64,000 nt of DNA, taken from NCBI GenBank assembly GCA_030998225.1, contig JAPYXD010000684.1, forward strand, positions 2,048,501 to 2,112,500. Reading direction: 5' to 3'. Below the pieces are notes generated by a model that searched no databases, was not told the DNA's origin, and saw only the letters and a list, made by a program, of their open reading frames with translations. This stretch comes from Diplolepis rosae. Its lineage: Eukaryota > Arthropoda > Insecta > Hymenoptera > Diplolepididae. Positions 14,201 to 26,846 of this stretch are shown here, piece by piece; position 1 is the first letter of the stretch, and each line of letters starts with the position of its first letter. A program made the translations under genes and the position numbers.

Positions 14201-17200
14201 AAAAACCGTCAAAATACACATTCTTCCAACATCTTATTACACAGAGAAATTTCGGATTTCACGAACCAAAGTTTTTTTGTTAAAATCGTCTTTACAAAAA
14301 TGTTAAAGTTGTCATGACAATCATGGTAGTGGCTGTCATACTTTGGAAAAGTGTTTACTCCAACTGCAAGGAACGTTACTGAGACCACGATTCTGGTACT
14401 TGAAATATCGTTAGCGCTGCGGTTACAGGAACCAAAGTCCATCGTAAAGCCGCGCATAGAGTTTAGTTAAAATGACCAAGTAATGACCAGCCAAAATTAT
14501 TTTTGAGGTTATAGGAATGATTCTCCTAGTTATCAAAATACGAATTCAATATCATTAGAAAAAATAACCATTCACCGTAAAGATCTACAAAAAATAATCC
14601 GGTATAATGATATTTATGATAACTTTCGTCGATTAAGTTAAAAAATTATCACTTTTTTTCATCACCATAAACTTTTCTTGACTGAATATACTTTTCACAA
14701 AATACGACGAGACAGCAACATTGGAACGCATTGCATTGTCCCCGAAGAAATTAGTTTACCATTTAGAAAGAATTGTCAAACTATATTTATAATAGAATTA
14801 TTTACCTGATGATGCTTGGCACGTTGAAATATAGTCCAGGAATCGAGAAAGAGAATCGGCAGGATTCAACTTAGGCTGCATATCTTTTTGGAAGTAACTA
14901 CTTATCTCCAGTGCAGTGCAAGTTAAATTGTGTGACTATTACAAGATTTAATAGTTGTCACGACAGGCTTACCTCGTTGTAAAAAATGAAAGTTATACTT
15001 GATTTGTCTAGCGCAACAGCGAACGCTGCGGTTGTAGTAACCAAAGGAGCTTGGCAGTACACATGAAGAAAATGTACGTGTACTAACCGTTGGGGTACGT
15101 ATAAAGCTCATTCTAATCATCAACTTTGGTCACAACAACCGAATACACAAAAAAGTCCAAATTACTGTCATGATAACCATAAAAGTAGTAGCTTCTCTCA
15201 ACTTTTTTGGTCAAGGCAACTACTGTACAAAAAATTTATGTGCTATGTGCACAGGAACCAAAGCCGATTTCTCTCAGTGTATATGGAAGTGGTTGAGCAA
15301 GAGAAGATTTTGCCAAATTTTCAGATCATAATTCGCCATTTTGAATGAGTAATGATGGATATTACCATTTTCGTTTATTGCGTTTTTTAGCTAAACTAAT
15401 TATAGGAAAATTTTGAAAAAAATCAGGATTGTTTTTTCCAATAAAAGATACATTTGTGAATTTTTGCAGATTTTTTTATGCATAATTCGTGATGCAAAAA
15501 ATTGCGAAAATTTTTGCACACAATTTTATTCATGTTTGATTTGCGCGACCACTCTTTTGAATTATGCTATTCATTAGCTACCTATTGATAATTAAAACAG
15601 AATTTTTGCAGATTTTTGCAAGGTGTGGATGGGGGTAAAAATAAATAAAAACCGTCAAAATACACATTCTTCCAACATCTTATTACACAGAGAAATTTCG
15701 GATTTCACGAACCAAAGTTTTTTTGTTAAAATCGTCTTTACAAAAATGTTAAAGTTGTCATGACAATCATGGTAGTGGCTGTCATACTTTGGAAAAGTGT
15801 TTACTCCAACTGCAAGGAACGTTACTGAGACCACGATTCTGGTACTTGAAATATCGTTAGCGCTGCGGTTACAGGAACCAAAGTCCATCGTAAAGCCGCG
15901 CATAGAGTTTAGTTAAAATGACCAAGTAATGACCAGCCAAAATTATTTTTGAGGTTATAGGTATGATTCTCCTAGTTATCAAAATACGAATTCAATTTGA
16001 TTAGAAAAAAATAAAGTTTCACCGTAAAGATCTACAAAAATAATCCGGTATAATGATATTTATGATAACTTTCGTCGATTAAGTTAAAAAATTATCACTT
16101 TTTTCATCACCATAAACTTTTCTTGACTGAATATACTTTTCACAAAATACGACGAGACAGCAACATTGGAACGCATTGCATTGTCCCCGAAGAAATTAGT
16201 TTACCATTTAGAAAGAATTGTCAAACTATATTTATAATAGAATTATTTACCTGATGATGCTTGGCACGTTGAAATATAGTCCAGGAATCGAGAAAGAGAA
16301 TCGGCAGGATTCAACTTAGGCTGCATATCTTTTTGGAAGTAACTACTTATCTCCAGTGCAGTGCAAGTTAAATTGTGTGACTATTACAAGATTTAATAGT
16401 TGTCACGACAGGCTTACCTCGTTGTAAAAAATGAAAGTTATACTTGATTTGTCTAGCGCAACAGCGAACGCTGCGGTTGTATTAACCAAAGGAGCTTGGC
16501 AGTACACATGAAGAAAATGTACGTGTACTAACCGTTGGGGTACGTATAAAGCTCATTCTAATCATCAACTTTGGTCACAACAACCGAATACACAAAAAAG
16601 TCCAAATTACTGTCATGATAACCATAAAAGTAGTAGCTTCTCTCAACTTTTTTGGTCAAGGCAACTACTGTACAAAAAATTTATGTGCTATGTGCACAGG
16701 AACCAAAGCCGATTTCTCTCAGTGTATATGGAAGTGGTTGAGCAAGAGAAGATTTTGCCAAATTTTCAGATCATAATTCGCCATTTTGAATGAGTAATGA
16801 TGGATATTACCATTTTCGTTTATTGCGTTTTTTAGCTAAACTAATTATAGGAAAATTTTGAAAAAAATCAGGATTGTTTTTTCCAATAAAAGATACATTT
16901 GTGAATTTTTGCAGATTTTTTTATGCATAATTCGTGATGCAAAAAATTGCGAAAATTTTTGCACACAATTTTATTCATGTTTGATTTGCGCGACCACTCT
17001 TTTGAATTATGCTATTCATTAGCTACCTATTGATAATAAAAAAAGAATTTTTGCAGATTTTTGCAAGGTGTGGATGGGGGTAAAAATAAATAAAAACCGT
17101 CAAAATACACATTCTTCCAACATCTTATTACACAGAGAAATTTCGGATTTCACGAACCAAAGTTTTTTTGTTAAAATCGTCTTTACAAAAATGTTAAAGT

Positions 17201-20200
17201 TGTCATGACAATCATGGTAGTGGCTGTCATACTTTGGAAAAGTGTTTACTCCAACTGCAAGGAACGTTACTGAGACCACGATTCTGGTACTTGAAATATC
17301 GTTAGCGCTGCGGTTACAGGAACCAAAGTCCATCGTAAAGCCGCGCATAGAGTTTAGTTAAAATGACCAAGTAATGACCAGCCAAAATTATTTTTGAGGT
17401 TATAGGTATGATTCTCCTAGTTATCAAAATACGAATTCAATTTGATTAGAAAAAATAAAGTTTCACCGTAAAGATCTACAAAAATAATCCGGTATAATGA
17501 TATTTATGATAACTTTCGTCGATTAAGTTAAAAAAATTATCACTTTTTTCATCACCATAAACTTTTCTTGACTGAATATACTTTTCACAAAATACGACGA
17601 GACAGCAACATTGGAACGCATTGCATTGTCCCCGAAGAAATTCGTTTACCATTTAGAAAGAATTGTCAAACTATATTTATAATAGAATTATTTACCTGAT
17701 GATGCTTGGCACGTTGAAATATAGTCCAGGAATCGAGAAAGAGAATCGGCAGGATTCAACTTAGGCTGCATATCTTTTTGGAAGTAACTACTTATCTCCA
17801 GTGCAGTGCAAGTTAAATTGTGTGACTATTACAAGATTTAATAGTTGTCACGACAGGCTTACCTCGTTGTAAAAAATGAAAGTTATACTTGATTTGTCTA
17901 GCGCAACAGCGAACGCTGCGGTTGTATTAACCAAAGGAGCTTGGCAGTACACATGAAGAAAATGTACGTGTACTAACCGTTGGGGTACGTATAAAGCTCA
18001 TTCTAATCATCAACTTTGGTCACAACAACCGAATACACAAAAAAGTCCAAATTACTGTCATGATAACCATAAAAGTAGTAGCTTCTCTCAACTTTTTTGG
18101 TCAAGGCAACTACTGTACAAAAAATTTATGTGCTATGTGCACAGGAACCAAAGCCGATTTCTCTCAGTGTATATGGAAGTGGTTGAGCAAGAGAAGATTT
18201 TGCCAAATTTTCAGATCATAATTCGCCATTTTGAATGAGTAATGATGGATATTACCATTTTCGTTTATTGCGTTTTTTAGCTAAACTAATTATAGGAAAA
18301 TTTTGAAAAAAATCAGGATTGTTTTTTCCAATAAAAGATACATTTGTGAATTTTTGCAGATTTTTTTATGCATAATTCGTGATGCAAAAAATTGCGAAAA
18401 TTTTTGCACACAATTTTATTCATGTTTGATTTGCGCGACCACTCTTTTGAATTATGCTATTCATTAGCTACCTATTGATAATTAAAACAGAATTTTTGCA
18501 GATTTTTGCAAGGTGTGGATGGGGGTAAAAATAAATAAAAACCGTCAAAATACACATTCTTCCAACATCTTATTACACAGAGAAATTTCGGATTTCACGA
18601 ACCAAAGTTTTTTTGTTAAAATCGTCTTTACAAAAATGTTAAAGTTGTCATGACAATCATGGTAGTGGCTGTCATACTTTGGAAAAGTGTTTACTCCAAC
18701 TGCAAGGAACGTTACTGAGACCACGATTCTGGTACTTGAAATATCGTTAGCGCTGCGGTTACAGGAACCAAAGTCCATCGTAAAGCCGCGCATAGAGTTT
18801 AGTTAAAATGACCAAGTAATGACCAGCCAAAATTATTTTTGAGGTTATAGGTATGATTCTCCTAGTTATCAAAATACGAATTCAATTTGATTAGAAAAAA
18901 TAAAGTTTCACCGTAAAGATCTACAAAAATAATCCGGTATAATGATATTTATGATAACTTTCGTCGATTAAGTTAAAAAATTATCACTTTTTTCATCACC
19001 ATAAACTTTTCTTGACTGAATATACTTTTCACAAAATACGACGAGACAGCAACATTGGAACGCATTGCATTGTCCCCGAAGAAATTCGTTTACCATTTAG
19101 AAAGAATTGTCAAACTATATTTATAATAGAATTATTTACCTGATGATGCTTGGCACGTTGAAATATAGTCCAGGAATCGAGAAAGAGAATCGGCAGGATT
19201 CAACTTAGGCTGCATATCTTTTTGGAAGTAACTACTTATCTCCAGTGCAGTGCAAGTTAAATTGTGTGACTATTACAAGATTTAATAGTTGTCACGACAG
19301 GCTTACCTCGTTGTAAAAAATGAAAGTTATACTTGATTTGTCTAGCGCAACAGCGAACGCTGCGGTTGTAGTAACCAAAGGAGCTTGGCAGTACACATGA
19401 AGAAAATGTACGTGTACTAACCGTTGGGGTACGTATAAAGCTCATTCTAATCATCAACTTTGGTCACAACAACCGAATACACAAAAAAGTCCAAATTACT
19501 GTCATGATAACCATAAAAGTAGTAGCTTCTCTCAACTTTTTTGGTCAAGGCAACTACTGTACAAAAAATGTATGTGCTATGTGCACAGGAACCAAAGCCG
19601 ATTTCTCTCAGTGTATATGGAAGAGGTTGAGCAAGAGAAGATTTTGCCAAATTTTCAGATCATAATTCGCCATTTTGAATGAGTAATGATGGATATTACC
19701 ATTTTCGTTTATTGCGTTTTTTAGCTAAACTAATTATAGGAAAATTTTGAAAAAAATCAGGATTGTTTTTTCCAATAAAAGATACATTTGTGAATTTTTG
19801 CAGATTTTTTTATGCATAATTCGTGATGCAAAAAATTGCGAAAATTTTTGCACACAATTTTATTCATGTTTGATTTGCGCGACCACTCTTTTGAATTATG
19901 CTATTCATTAGCTACCTATTGATAATAAAAAAAGAATTTTTGCAGATTTTTGCAAGGTGTGGATGGGGGTAAAAATAAATAAAAACCGTCAAAATACACA
20001 TTCTTCCAACATCTTATTACACAGAGAAATTTCGGATTTCACGAACCAAAGTTTTTTTGTTAAAATCGTCTTTACAAAAATGTTAAAGTTGTCATGACAA
20101 TCATGGTAGTGGCTGTCATACTTTGGAAAAGTGTTTACTCCAACTGCAAGGAACGTTACTGAGACCACGATTCTGGTACTTGAAATATCGTTAGCGCTGC

Positions 20201-22502
20201 GGTTACAGGAACCAAAGTCCATCGTAAAGCCGCGCATAGAGTTTAGTTAAAATGACCAAGTAATGACCAGCCAAAATTATTTTTGAGGTTATAGGTATGA
20301 TTCTCCTAGTTATCAAAATACGAATTCAATTTGATTAGAAAAAATAAAGTTTCACCGTAAAGATCTACAAAAATAATCCGGTATAATGATATTTATGATA
20401 ACTTTCGTCGATTAAGTTAAAAAATTATCACTTTTTTCATCACCATAAACTTTTCTTGACTGAATATACTTTTCACAAAATACGACGAGACAGCAACATT
20501 GGAACGCATTGCATTGTCCCCGAAGAAATTCGTTTACCATTTAGAAAGAATTGTCAAACTATATTTATAATAGAATTATTTACCTGATGATGCTTGGCAC
20601 GTTGAAATATAGTCCAGGAATCGAGAAAGAGAATCGGCAGGATTCAACTTAGGCTGCATATCTTTTTGGAAGTAACTACTTATCTCCAGTGCAGTGCAAG
20701 TTAAATTGTGTGACTATTACAAGATTTAATAGTTGTCACGACAGGCTTACCTCGTTGTAAAAAATGAAAGTTATACTTGATTTGTCTAGCGCAACAGCGA
20801 ACGCTGCGGTTGTAGTAACCAAAGGAGCTTGGCAGTACACATGAAGAAAATGTACGTGTACTAACCGTTGGGGTACGTATAAAGCTCATTCTAATCATCA
20901 ACTTTGGTCACAACAACCGAATACACAAAAAAGTCCAAATTACTGTCATGATAACCATAAAAGTAGTAGCTTCTCTCAACTTTTTTGGTCAAGGCAACTA
21001 CTGTACAAAAAATTTATGTGCTATGTGCACAGGAACCAAAGCCGATTTCTCTCAGTGTATATGGAAGTGGTTGAGCAAGAGAAGATTTTGCCAAATTTTC
21101 AGATCATAATTCGCCATTTTGAATGAGTAATGATGGATATTACCATTTTCGTTTATTGCGTTTTTTAGCTAAACTAATTATAGGGAAATTTAGAAAAAAA
21201 TCAGGATTGTTTTTTCCAATAAAAGATACATTTGTGAATTTTTGCAGATTTTTTTATGCATAATTCGTGATGCAAAAAATTGCGAAAATTTTTGCACACA
21301 ATTTTATTCATGTTTGATTTGCGCGACCACTCTTTTGAATTATGCTATTCATTAGCTACCTATTGATAATTAAAACAGAATTTTTTGCAGATTTTTGCAA
21401 GGTGTGGATGGGGGTAAAAATAAATAAAAACCGTCAAAATACACATTCTTCCAACATCTTATTACACAGAGAAATTTCGGATTTCACGAACCAAAGTTTT
21501 TTTGTTAAAATCGTCTTTACAAAAATGTTAAAGTTGTCATGACAATCATGGTAGTGGCTGTCATACTTTGGAAAAGTGTTTACTCCAACTGCAAGGAACG
21601 TTACTGAGACCACGATTCTGGTACTTGAAATATCGTTAGCGCTGCGGTTACAGGAACCAAAGTCCATCGTAAAGCCGCGCATAGAGTTTAGTTAAAATGA
21701 CCAAGTAATGACCAGCCAAAATTATTTTTGAGGTTATAGGTATGATTCTCCTAGTTATCAAAATACGAATTCAATTTGATTAGAAAAAATAAAGTTTCAC
21801 CGTAAAGATCTACAAAAATAATCCGGTATAATGATATTTATGATAACTTTCGTCGATTAAGTTAAAAAATTATCACTTTTTTCATCACCATAAACTTTTC
21901 TTGACTGAATATACTTTTCACAAAATACGACGAGACAGCAACATTGGAACGCATTGCATTGTCCCCGAAGAAATTCGTTTACCATTTAGAAAGAATTGTC
22001 AAACTATATTTATAATAGAATTATTTACCTGATGATGCTTGGCACGTTGAAATATAGTCCAGGAATCGAGAAAGAGAATCGGCAGGATTCAACTTAGGCT
22101 GCATATCTTTTTGGAAGTAACTACTTATCTCCAGTGCAGTGCAAGTTAAATTGTGTGACTATTACAAGATTTAATAGTTGTCACGACAGGCTTACCTCGT
22201 TGTAAAAAATGAAAGTTATACTTGATTTGTCTAGCGCAACAGCGAACGCTGCGGTTGTAGTAACCAAAGGAGCTTGGCAGTACACATGAAGAAAATGTAC
22301 GTGTACTAACCGTTGGGGTACGTATAAAGCTCATTCTAATCATCAACTTTGGTCACAACAACCGAATACACAAAAAAGTCCAAATTACTGTCATGATAAC
22401 CATAAAAGTAGTAGCTTCTCTCAACTTTTTTGGTCAAGGCAACTACTGTACAAAAAATGTATGTGCTATGTGCACAGGAACCAAAGCCGATTTCTCTCAG
22501 TG
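1243..22502. repeat. Tandem array, 15 copies of a 1,444-bp unit
   Basis: The same sequence returns at intervals of 1,444 bp (occasionally 1,445 or 1,446) from 1243 to 22502, giving 15 'I' segments (1,038 bp, first copy 1243-2280) separated by 14 'A' blocks (406 bp, first internal copy 2281-2686). A further A block lies on each side, so the array reads A(I-A)x15. Copies are almost identical, differing at a handful of recurrent positions (gtagtaacc or gtattaacc; gaagtgg or gaagagg; ataattaaaacag or ataataaaaaaag) and by single-base indels. Repeated minus-strand ORFs of 82 and 66 codons and an occasional 67-codon ORF come from this repetition; none resembles a known protein. Near-identity implies recent expansion or ongoing homogenisation. 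Copy number in an assembly of such an array may be approximate. Confidence 0.95.
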
Positions 22503-23300
22503 TATATGGAAGAGGTTGAGCAAGAGAAGATTTTGCCAAATTTTCAGATCATAATTCGCCATTTTGAATGAGTAATGATGGATTTTACCATTTTCGTTTA
22601 TTGCGTTTTTTAGCTAAACTAATCATAGGGAAATTTAGAAAAAAATCAGGATTGTTTTTTCCAATAAAAGATACATTTGTGAATTTTTGCAGATTTTTTT
22701 ATGCATAATTCGTGATGCAAAAAATTTCGAAAATTTTTGCACACAATTTTATTCATGTTTGATTTGCGCGACCACTCTTTTGAATTATGCTATTCTTTAG
22801 CTACCTATTGATAATTAAAACAGAATTTTTGCAAATTTTTGCAAGGTGTGGATGGGGGTAAAAATAAATAAAAACCGTCAAAATACAAATTCTTCCAACA
22901 TTTTATTATTAAAGCACTTTTTATAATAATAGTAGACTAATGAAAAAAAAATTGTTATTTGCTAATAAACCTCTAACACGGTTTACTGCTGAAATTTTTG
23001 CAAAATATTTTGCGAATTTTGGTTGTTGCGAAAAATCAAAATTTTTACAAGCATTCTGAACAAATGGTTGATTTTGATTATTTGCAAGTCGAAATAGTGT
23101 TGCGAAAAATATCATTTCGTATTCTTGAATATTTTTCGAATATACAGGTGAAATTAATTTCTCTTTGTTAAAAATAACATACTCATTTTTCCACACAAGA
23201 CATGAAAAATACCCTCAAATCATCCTTCAGTTAGTTTACTTCTTGAAATTTTAATGAACACAAATGATAAGAAAAGCTCGTAAATTAAATAATTAATTAA
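22503..23300 (+). repeat. Last A block and inner end of the left arm
   Basis: The final A block (to about 22908) runs without interruption into arm sequence that also occurs at 34516-34700 (direct) and 34990-35370 (inverted). This is the inner end of the inverted repeat; similarity to the right arm stops after the 'aattaattaa' run near 23300. A minus-strand ORF (23196-22921) shares a stretch reading PFVQNACKNFD with the ORF at 34761-34483. The shared frame is suggestive of old coding sequence, but the copies are too short and divergent outside it to call a gene. Confidence 0.75.
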
Positions 23301-23499
23301 TGATTAATTAAGAATTACAATTACGAATAAAAAATAATTTCTAAATAAGTGTCGAACTTTTAAATTATATTAAATTAATAATTAAGGTCCAAAATATTTT
23401 AAAAGTGAAATTTTAAAAGTATTTTAATTGAAGATATGTGTTGTTGTTGATACTTGACACTAGGTTCCAAAGTAAATCTTAGATTTACGCAGTTATAGA
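23301..23499. other. AT-rich spacer, nothing recognised
   Basis: Low-complexity AT-rich sequence between the inner end of the arm and a foldback element. No ORF, RNA or repeat was found here. Confidence 0.5.
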
Positions 23500-24050
23500 A
23501 GTTTTTGTTCTGATCGAAACCCTCATCAGAGATTTATTTTTAAAATAAAAAATTCATAATAAAAAGTTATTAACTTAAGATTTCTTTGATGGAAATTTTT
23601 AAAAATCAACATTTGAGAAAGAAAACTTTAAAAAAGCTGCCTAAAATTATCATTAAGTCCTTTCATCGATATGAAACCAAATAATTATATCCCGACAACA
23701 TTATTTTCAACTTGAAGACTTTGAATTCTTTGTGTGGAAAAAAGACGCTTTCGACTGCGCTGGGATTTGAGCCCAAGTCTCAGTGGAAAAATTTCGAACT
23801 CAACCTATTAATTTATAATTATTTACAATTATTTTATACCAAAGAAATATTTTAAAAATTGTTGAATTCTTTCAACCTCTTCCTTCGAAACAATGTCGAG
23901 TTTATTATTGTCTCGCATGTAAAACTATGTTGATTTTTAAAAATTTCCAACAAAGAAATCCTAAGTTAACAACTTTTTATTATGCATTTTTTATTTGAAA
24001 AATGAATCTCTGATGAGGGCTCCGATTAGAACCGAAACACATTTTGAAAA
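23500..24050. mobile_element. Foldback element, family 1 (copy a)
   Basis: About 110 bases starting near 23503 pair with the sequence ending near 24048. The hallmark is ATCGAAACCCTCATCAGAG on the left and CTCTGATGAGGGCTCCGAT on the right. The arms continue inward through the poly(A/T)-rich stretch and 'gatttctttgatgg' to a centre near 23770. No ORF is present. A related element with the same CCCTCATCAG / AGGGCTCCGATC hallmark lies at about 38945-39415. I could not fix a target duplication. Confidence 0.7.
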
Positions 24051-24590
24051 ACTAAATAATATTTTTCAATTTCATACATATTCAATTATATGAATAGGTA
24101 ATTTACAGATTCGAGATCTTGTACTTCGTTAAAGCATGATTTTTAGGACTTCTTTTAGGTGTGGAAATTTCATAATTTTTATCCACATTTTAATATTTTA
24201 GGATGCCTATCTAAATAAATCCTCAGGCTGATCGAGCTCATTCATTGCCCCAAATTTTATTCATGTTCCAAGTTAAGGGGGATTTCTACCTTGTTGAGTC
24301 AAAAAGGTATACCATTTTCTCGAATTTTTCGGGAGAAAAGTTAAAAAGATAAACACTTGAAATTTTGTCTAGGTATTAAAGTAATTGTATTAAGGTAGTT
24401 GATTCACAAAAATTAGACCTCAGGAAAAAATAGATAATTTTGCTTTCAGGAACAGCAATATTATTATTGAAGGGCTAATTTGAAAGAGAAAAGATTATTT
24501 TTCATGAAAAAAATTTGAAATACAAAAAAATAATTTTATTAATAAATTTTATTTTTGCCCAAACTTATTTTTTTATCGCTTCGAGCCAAA
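24051..24590. other. AT-rich spacer with no gene
   Basis: No open frame, RNA gene or clear repeat was seen. Two short TTAA-adjacent motifs (ttaagggggatttctacc near 24274 and ttaaggtagttg near 24394) resemble ends of TTAA-targeting elements. The second matches the end of the foldback at 46459, but I could not pair them here. Confidence 0.4.
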
Positions 24591-24983
24591 GGGCATAACC
24601 GGGTTTGTATGCAAATCAAATTTCGCATCGACTATATTTTACCATTTTCGTTTTTTGCGTTTTTTAGCTAAACTAATCATAGGAGAATTTTGAAAAAAAT
24701 CAGGATTGTTTTTTCCAATAAAAGATACATTTGTGAATTTTTGCAGATTTTTTTATGCATAATTCGTGATGCAAGAAATTGCGAAAATTTTTGCACACAA
24801 TTTTATTCATGTTTGATATCCGCGACCACTTTTTTGAATTATGCAATTCATTAGCTACCTATTGATAATTAAAACAGAATTTTTGCAGATTTTTGCAAGG
24901 TGTGGATGGGGGTAAAAATAAATAAAAACCGTCAAAATACACATTCTTCCAACATCTTATTATTAAAGCACTTTTTATAATAA
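24591..24983 (+). repeat. Second, truncated arm copy, upstream half (split by the Gypsy element)
   Basis: The sequence is a direct copy of the arm (compare 775-1240 and 22890-22920) without any I segment, and with the stretch containing the TA/tggaag junction missing. It runs to 'ttttataataa', where the LTR retrotransposon begins, and continues after it at 34516. Removing the element and one copy of its 4-bp duplication regenerates the sequence seen intact at 22918-22935, which proves the insertion. Confidence 0.85.
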
Positions 24984-25557
24984 TGTTACGTCAGAAACGT
25001 AACATTTCTCTTCTTAAAATGAAATTCGGTACCTGGCATTAATGTCGCAATCTATTTTATCTGTTATTCGATTCTAACGAAAAGGTCAATTACTGTGGAA
25101 GTAAACAAGGTGTATCATCTTTTCCATATTTGGTATTTTAAGATCGGATGAGTTGCCTTCTCTGATCACTTATGCTTCGATGAAATTTATTACCTGGCAT
25201 TAGTGTCATAGTCAAATATATCATGTCTATTTTATCTGTTATTTGATTCTAACGAAAAAGTCAACTACTGTGGAAGTAAAAACAAGGTGTACGATCTTTT
25301 CCATATTTTGGTGTTTAAAGTCGAATGAGTTGCCTTTACCGATGAGTCACGTTCCGATGAAATTTATTACTTGGCATTAATGTCACAGCCAAATATATCT
25401 ATTTAGATTTCCCTTTCGATTTTAACGATCTTCCTATTTCTTGTTAGGTCTTGCTGTTGAGTCAATATAATCAAAGACGTGGTAATATTGCCTTGATCTC
25501 TTCATTGGTTCCTTAATTTGTTTATTACTCTAGGTGGTGGAGTCGCGGGACGTGACA
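24984..25557 (-). repeat. 3' LTR of the Gypsy element, internally deleted
   Basis: It starts TGTTACGTCAGAAACG and ends GGGACGTGACA on the + strand, matching both ends of the 1,290-bp LTR at 33226-34515, but it is only 574 bp long. The missing 716 bp correspond to about 33262-33977 of the other LTR and include its TATA-like box, polyadenylation signal and 43-bp minisatellite. The retained part holds three related blocks of about 180 bp (each with TGGCATTAATGTC or similar). Point differences from the other LTR are scattered through the shared part. Confidence 0.88.
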
Positions 25558-25568
25558 CCTCCCCCCTT
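25558..25568 (-). promoter_or_regulatory. Polypurine tract for plus-strand priming
   Basis: On the minus strand AAGGGGGGAGG directly abuts the first base of the 3' LTR (TGTCACG). This is the expected position and composition for the site where RNase H leaves the primer for second-strand synthesis. It also fixes the orientation of the element as minus. Confidence 0.85.
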
Positions 25569-26846
25569 AATTCGAACGCGGGGAGTTAACGATCCGCGAT
25601 CGAAACTTCGGTAGAAGAATACATTTTTAATCCAAGATGCTTACTCAATCAAGTACATATTTTTAATTTAATTTGACAATTTATAACATAATAGCTTCGT
25701 TTATACATAATTATAGGAATTGACATTTCAATTTATTATTGCGAATTAAAATTTTATATAAGTGCATAGTAATAACAGAGGATATAATTCTGAAAATATT
25801 ACAATCATTGATTTCATGTGTTATAGTGGTAGTTAGGTAATTTGACAATTTTTTTTTTTTTGATAATAACTATTAAACTTACAACATAATGGTTGTTGAT
25901 AAAAAGAAGATCAAAGATTGTGAAATTTTATCGATTAGATATAAAATAGTAAAGAGTAATTTCCAAGAATTACGATTGTTAATGTATACATTAGTAAAAA
26001 TAAAATCTGGAAAGCATTATAAATTATTGATTATACATGAAAAGAGATTGAAATATATAATATTAATAGAGATTAAAAAAATATTAGGATCGTTGATTAC
26101 ATATATTAATTAATAGACGCCGTAACTTGGTACATTAAAGAGAAAAACTTGGTTAAATCTAAAATTGATTTCTTGAAAACATGCATTGCTATTGCTTATT
26201 ATTACTTTTACATGTTTCTAACATTTAATTTCATGCACTTCAATTTGATTAGTGTATTATTAAATGAATAAAATAATCATAAGAAAAACAATTTTACATA
26301 ATAACAGGGTAATAGATGTTCCTACAATTCTTGTATTTTTAATTGTTTTTCTAATCTTTCTTTTAAAATTAATAGAGTTATTTGTGCATGAAATATATGA
26401 AGAATAGTAATTATTTAATTTGTTATTGTTGCACATTAATTTCTATTGGATAAGGAATTTTTACATTAACAATTTTGTAACGCGATCATACAGTTTACAT
26501 TTACAGACTCAATATTTGTAGGAACTGCTCTTCCAATAGTATGGGAATCAAGAAAAGTTCCCTTGATGGAAGAAAACACAAAATTGAAATTATATTTATG
26601 ATGGCACCAATTATGAAGTGCTTATTTATTCTTGTCAGAAAAAGTCTTTTTTTCATCCAAAAAAGAAGAAAAATGCAAATATTTCTATATTTTTCTTTAA
26701 GTGATAAAATAAAATGTTGATTCGAATGAAAACTAAATTGTCTTGAATTTCTCCTTCAATCGGAAGAGGAAAATGATTTTCCTTTTTTTATTTCTTTCGC
26801 TGTTCCCTTCTGTAAGTTTTGAATTTTGGTAAAGTTCCACGTTTTT
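25569..26846 (-). pseudogene. Decayed 3' part of the Gypsy element, no integrase detected
   Basis: Where integrase should follow the RNase H and linker, every minus-strand frame is interrupted. I find neither an HHCC zinc-finger pattern nor a DDE core. The sequence is much more AT-rich than the rest of pol. An ORF of 74 codons on the opposite strand (25889-26113) is lysine- and isoleucine-rich and looks like chance. The likeliest explanation is an internal deletion that removed integrase and any third ORF, followed by decay. Highly diverged remnants could still be present. Confidence 0.5.

Noticed and set aside
1212..21682. Fifteen identical 82-codon ORFs, and repeated 66- and 67-codon ORFs, in the array
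   Set aside because: They are repeats of one DNA unit, span the I/A junction or sub-repeats, resemble no protein, and many copies of the 66-codon frame are lost to a single substitution.
1243..22502. CRISPR array or Helitron explanation for the tandem repeat
   Set aside because: Unit length, lack of spacers and eukaryotic context exclude CRISPR; no Helitron 5'-TC or 3' hairpin-CTRR ends at unit boundaries.
25889..26113. 74-codon plus-strand ORF in the decayed part of the Gypsy element
   Set aside because: Lys/Ile-rich composition expected of AT-rich noncoding DNA.
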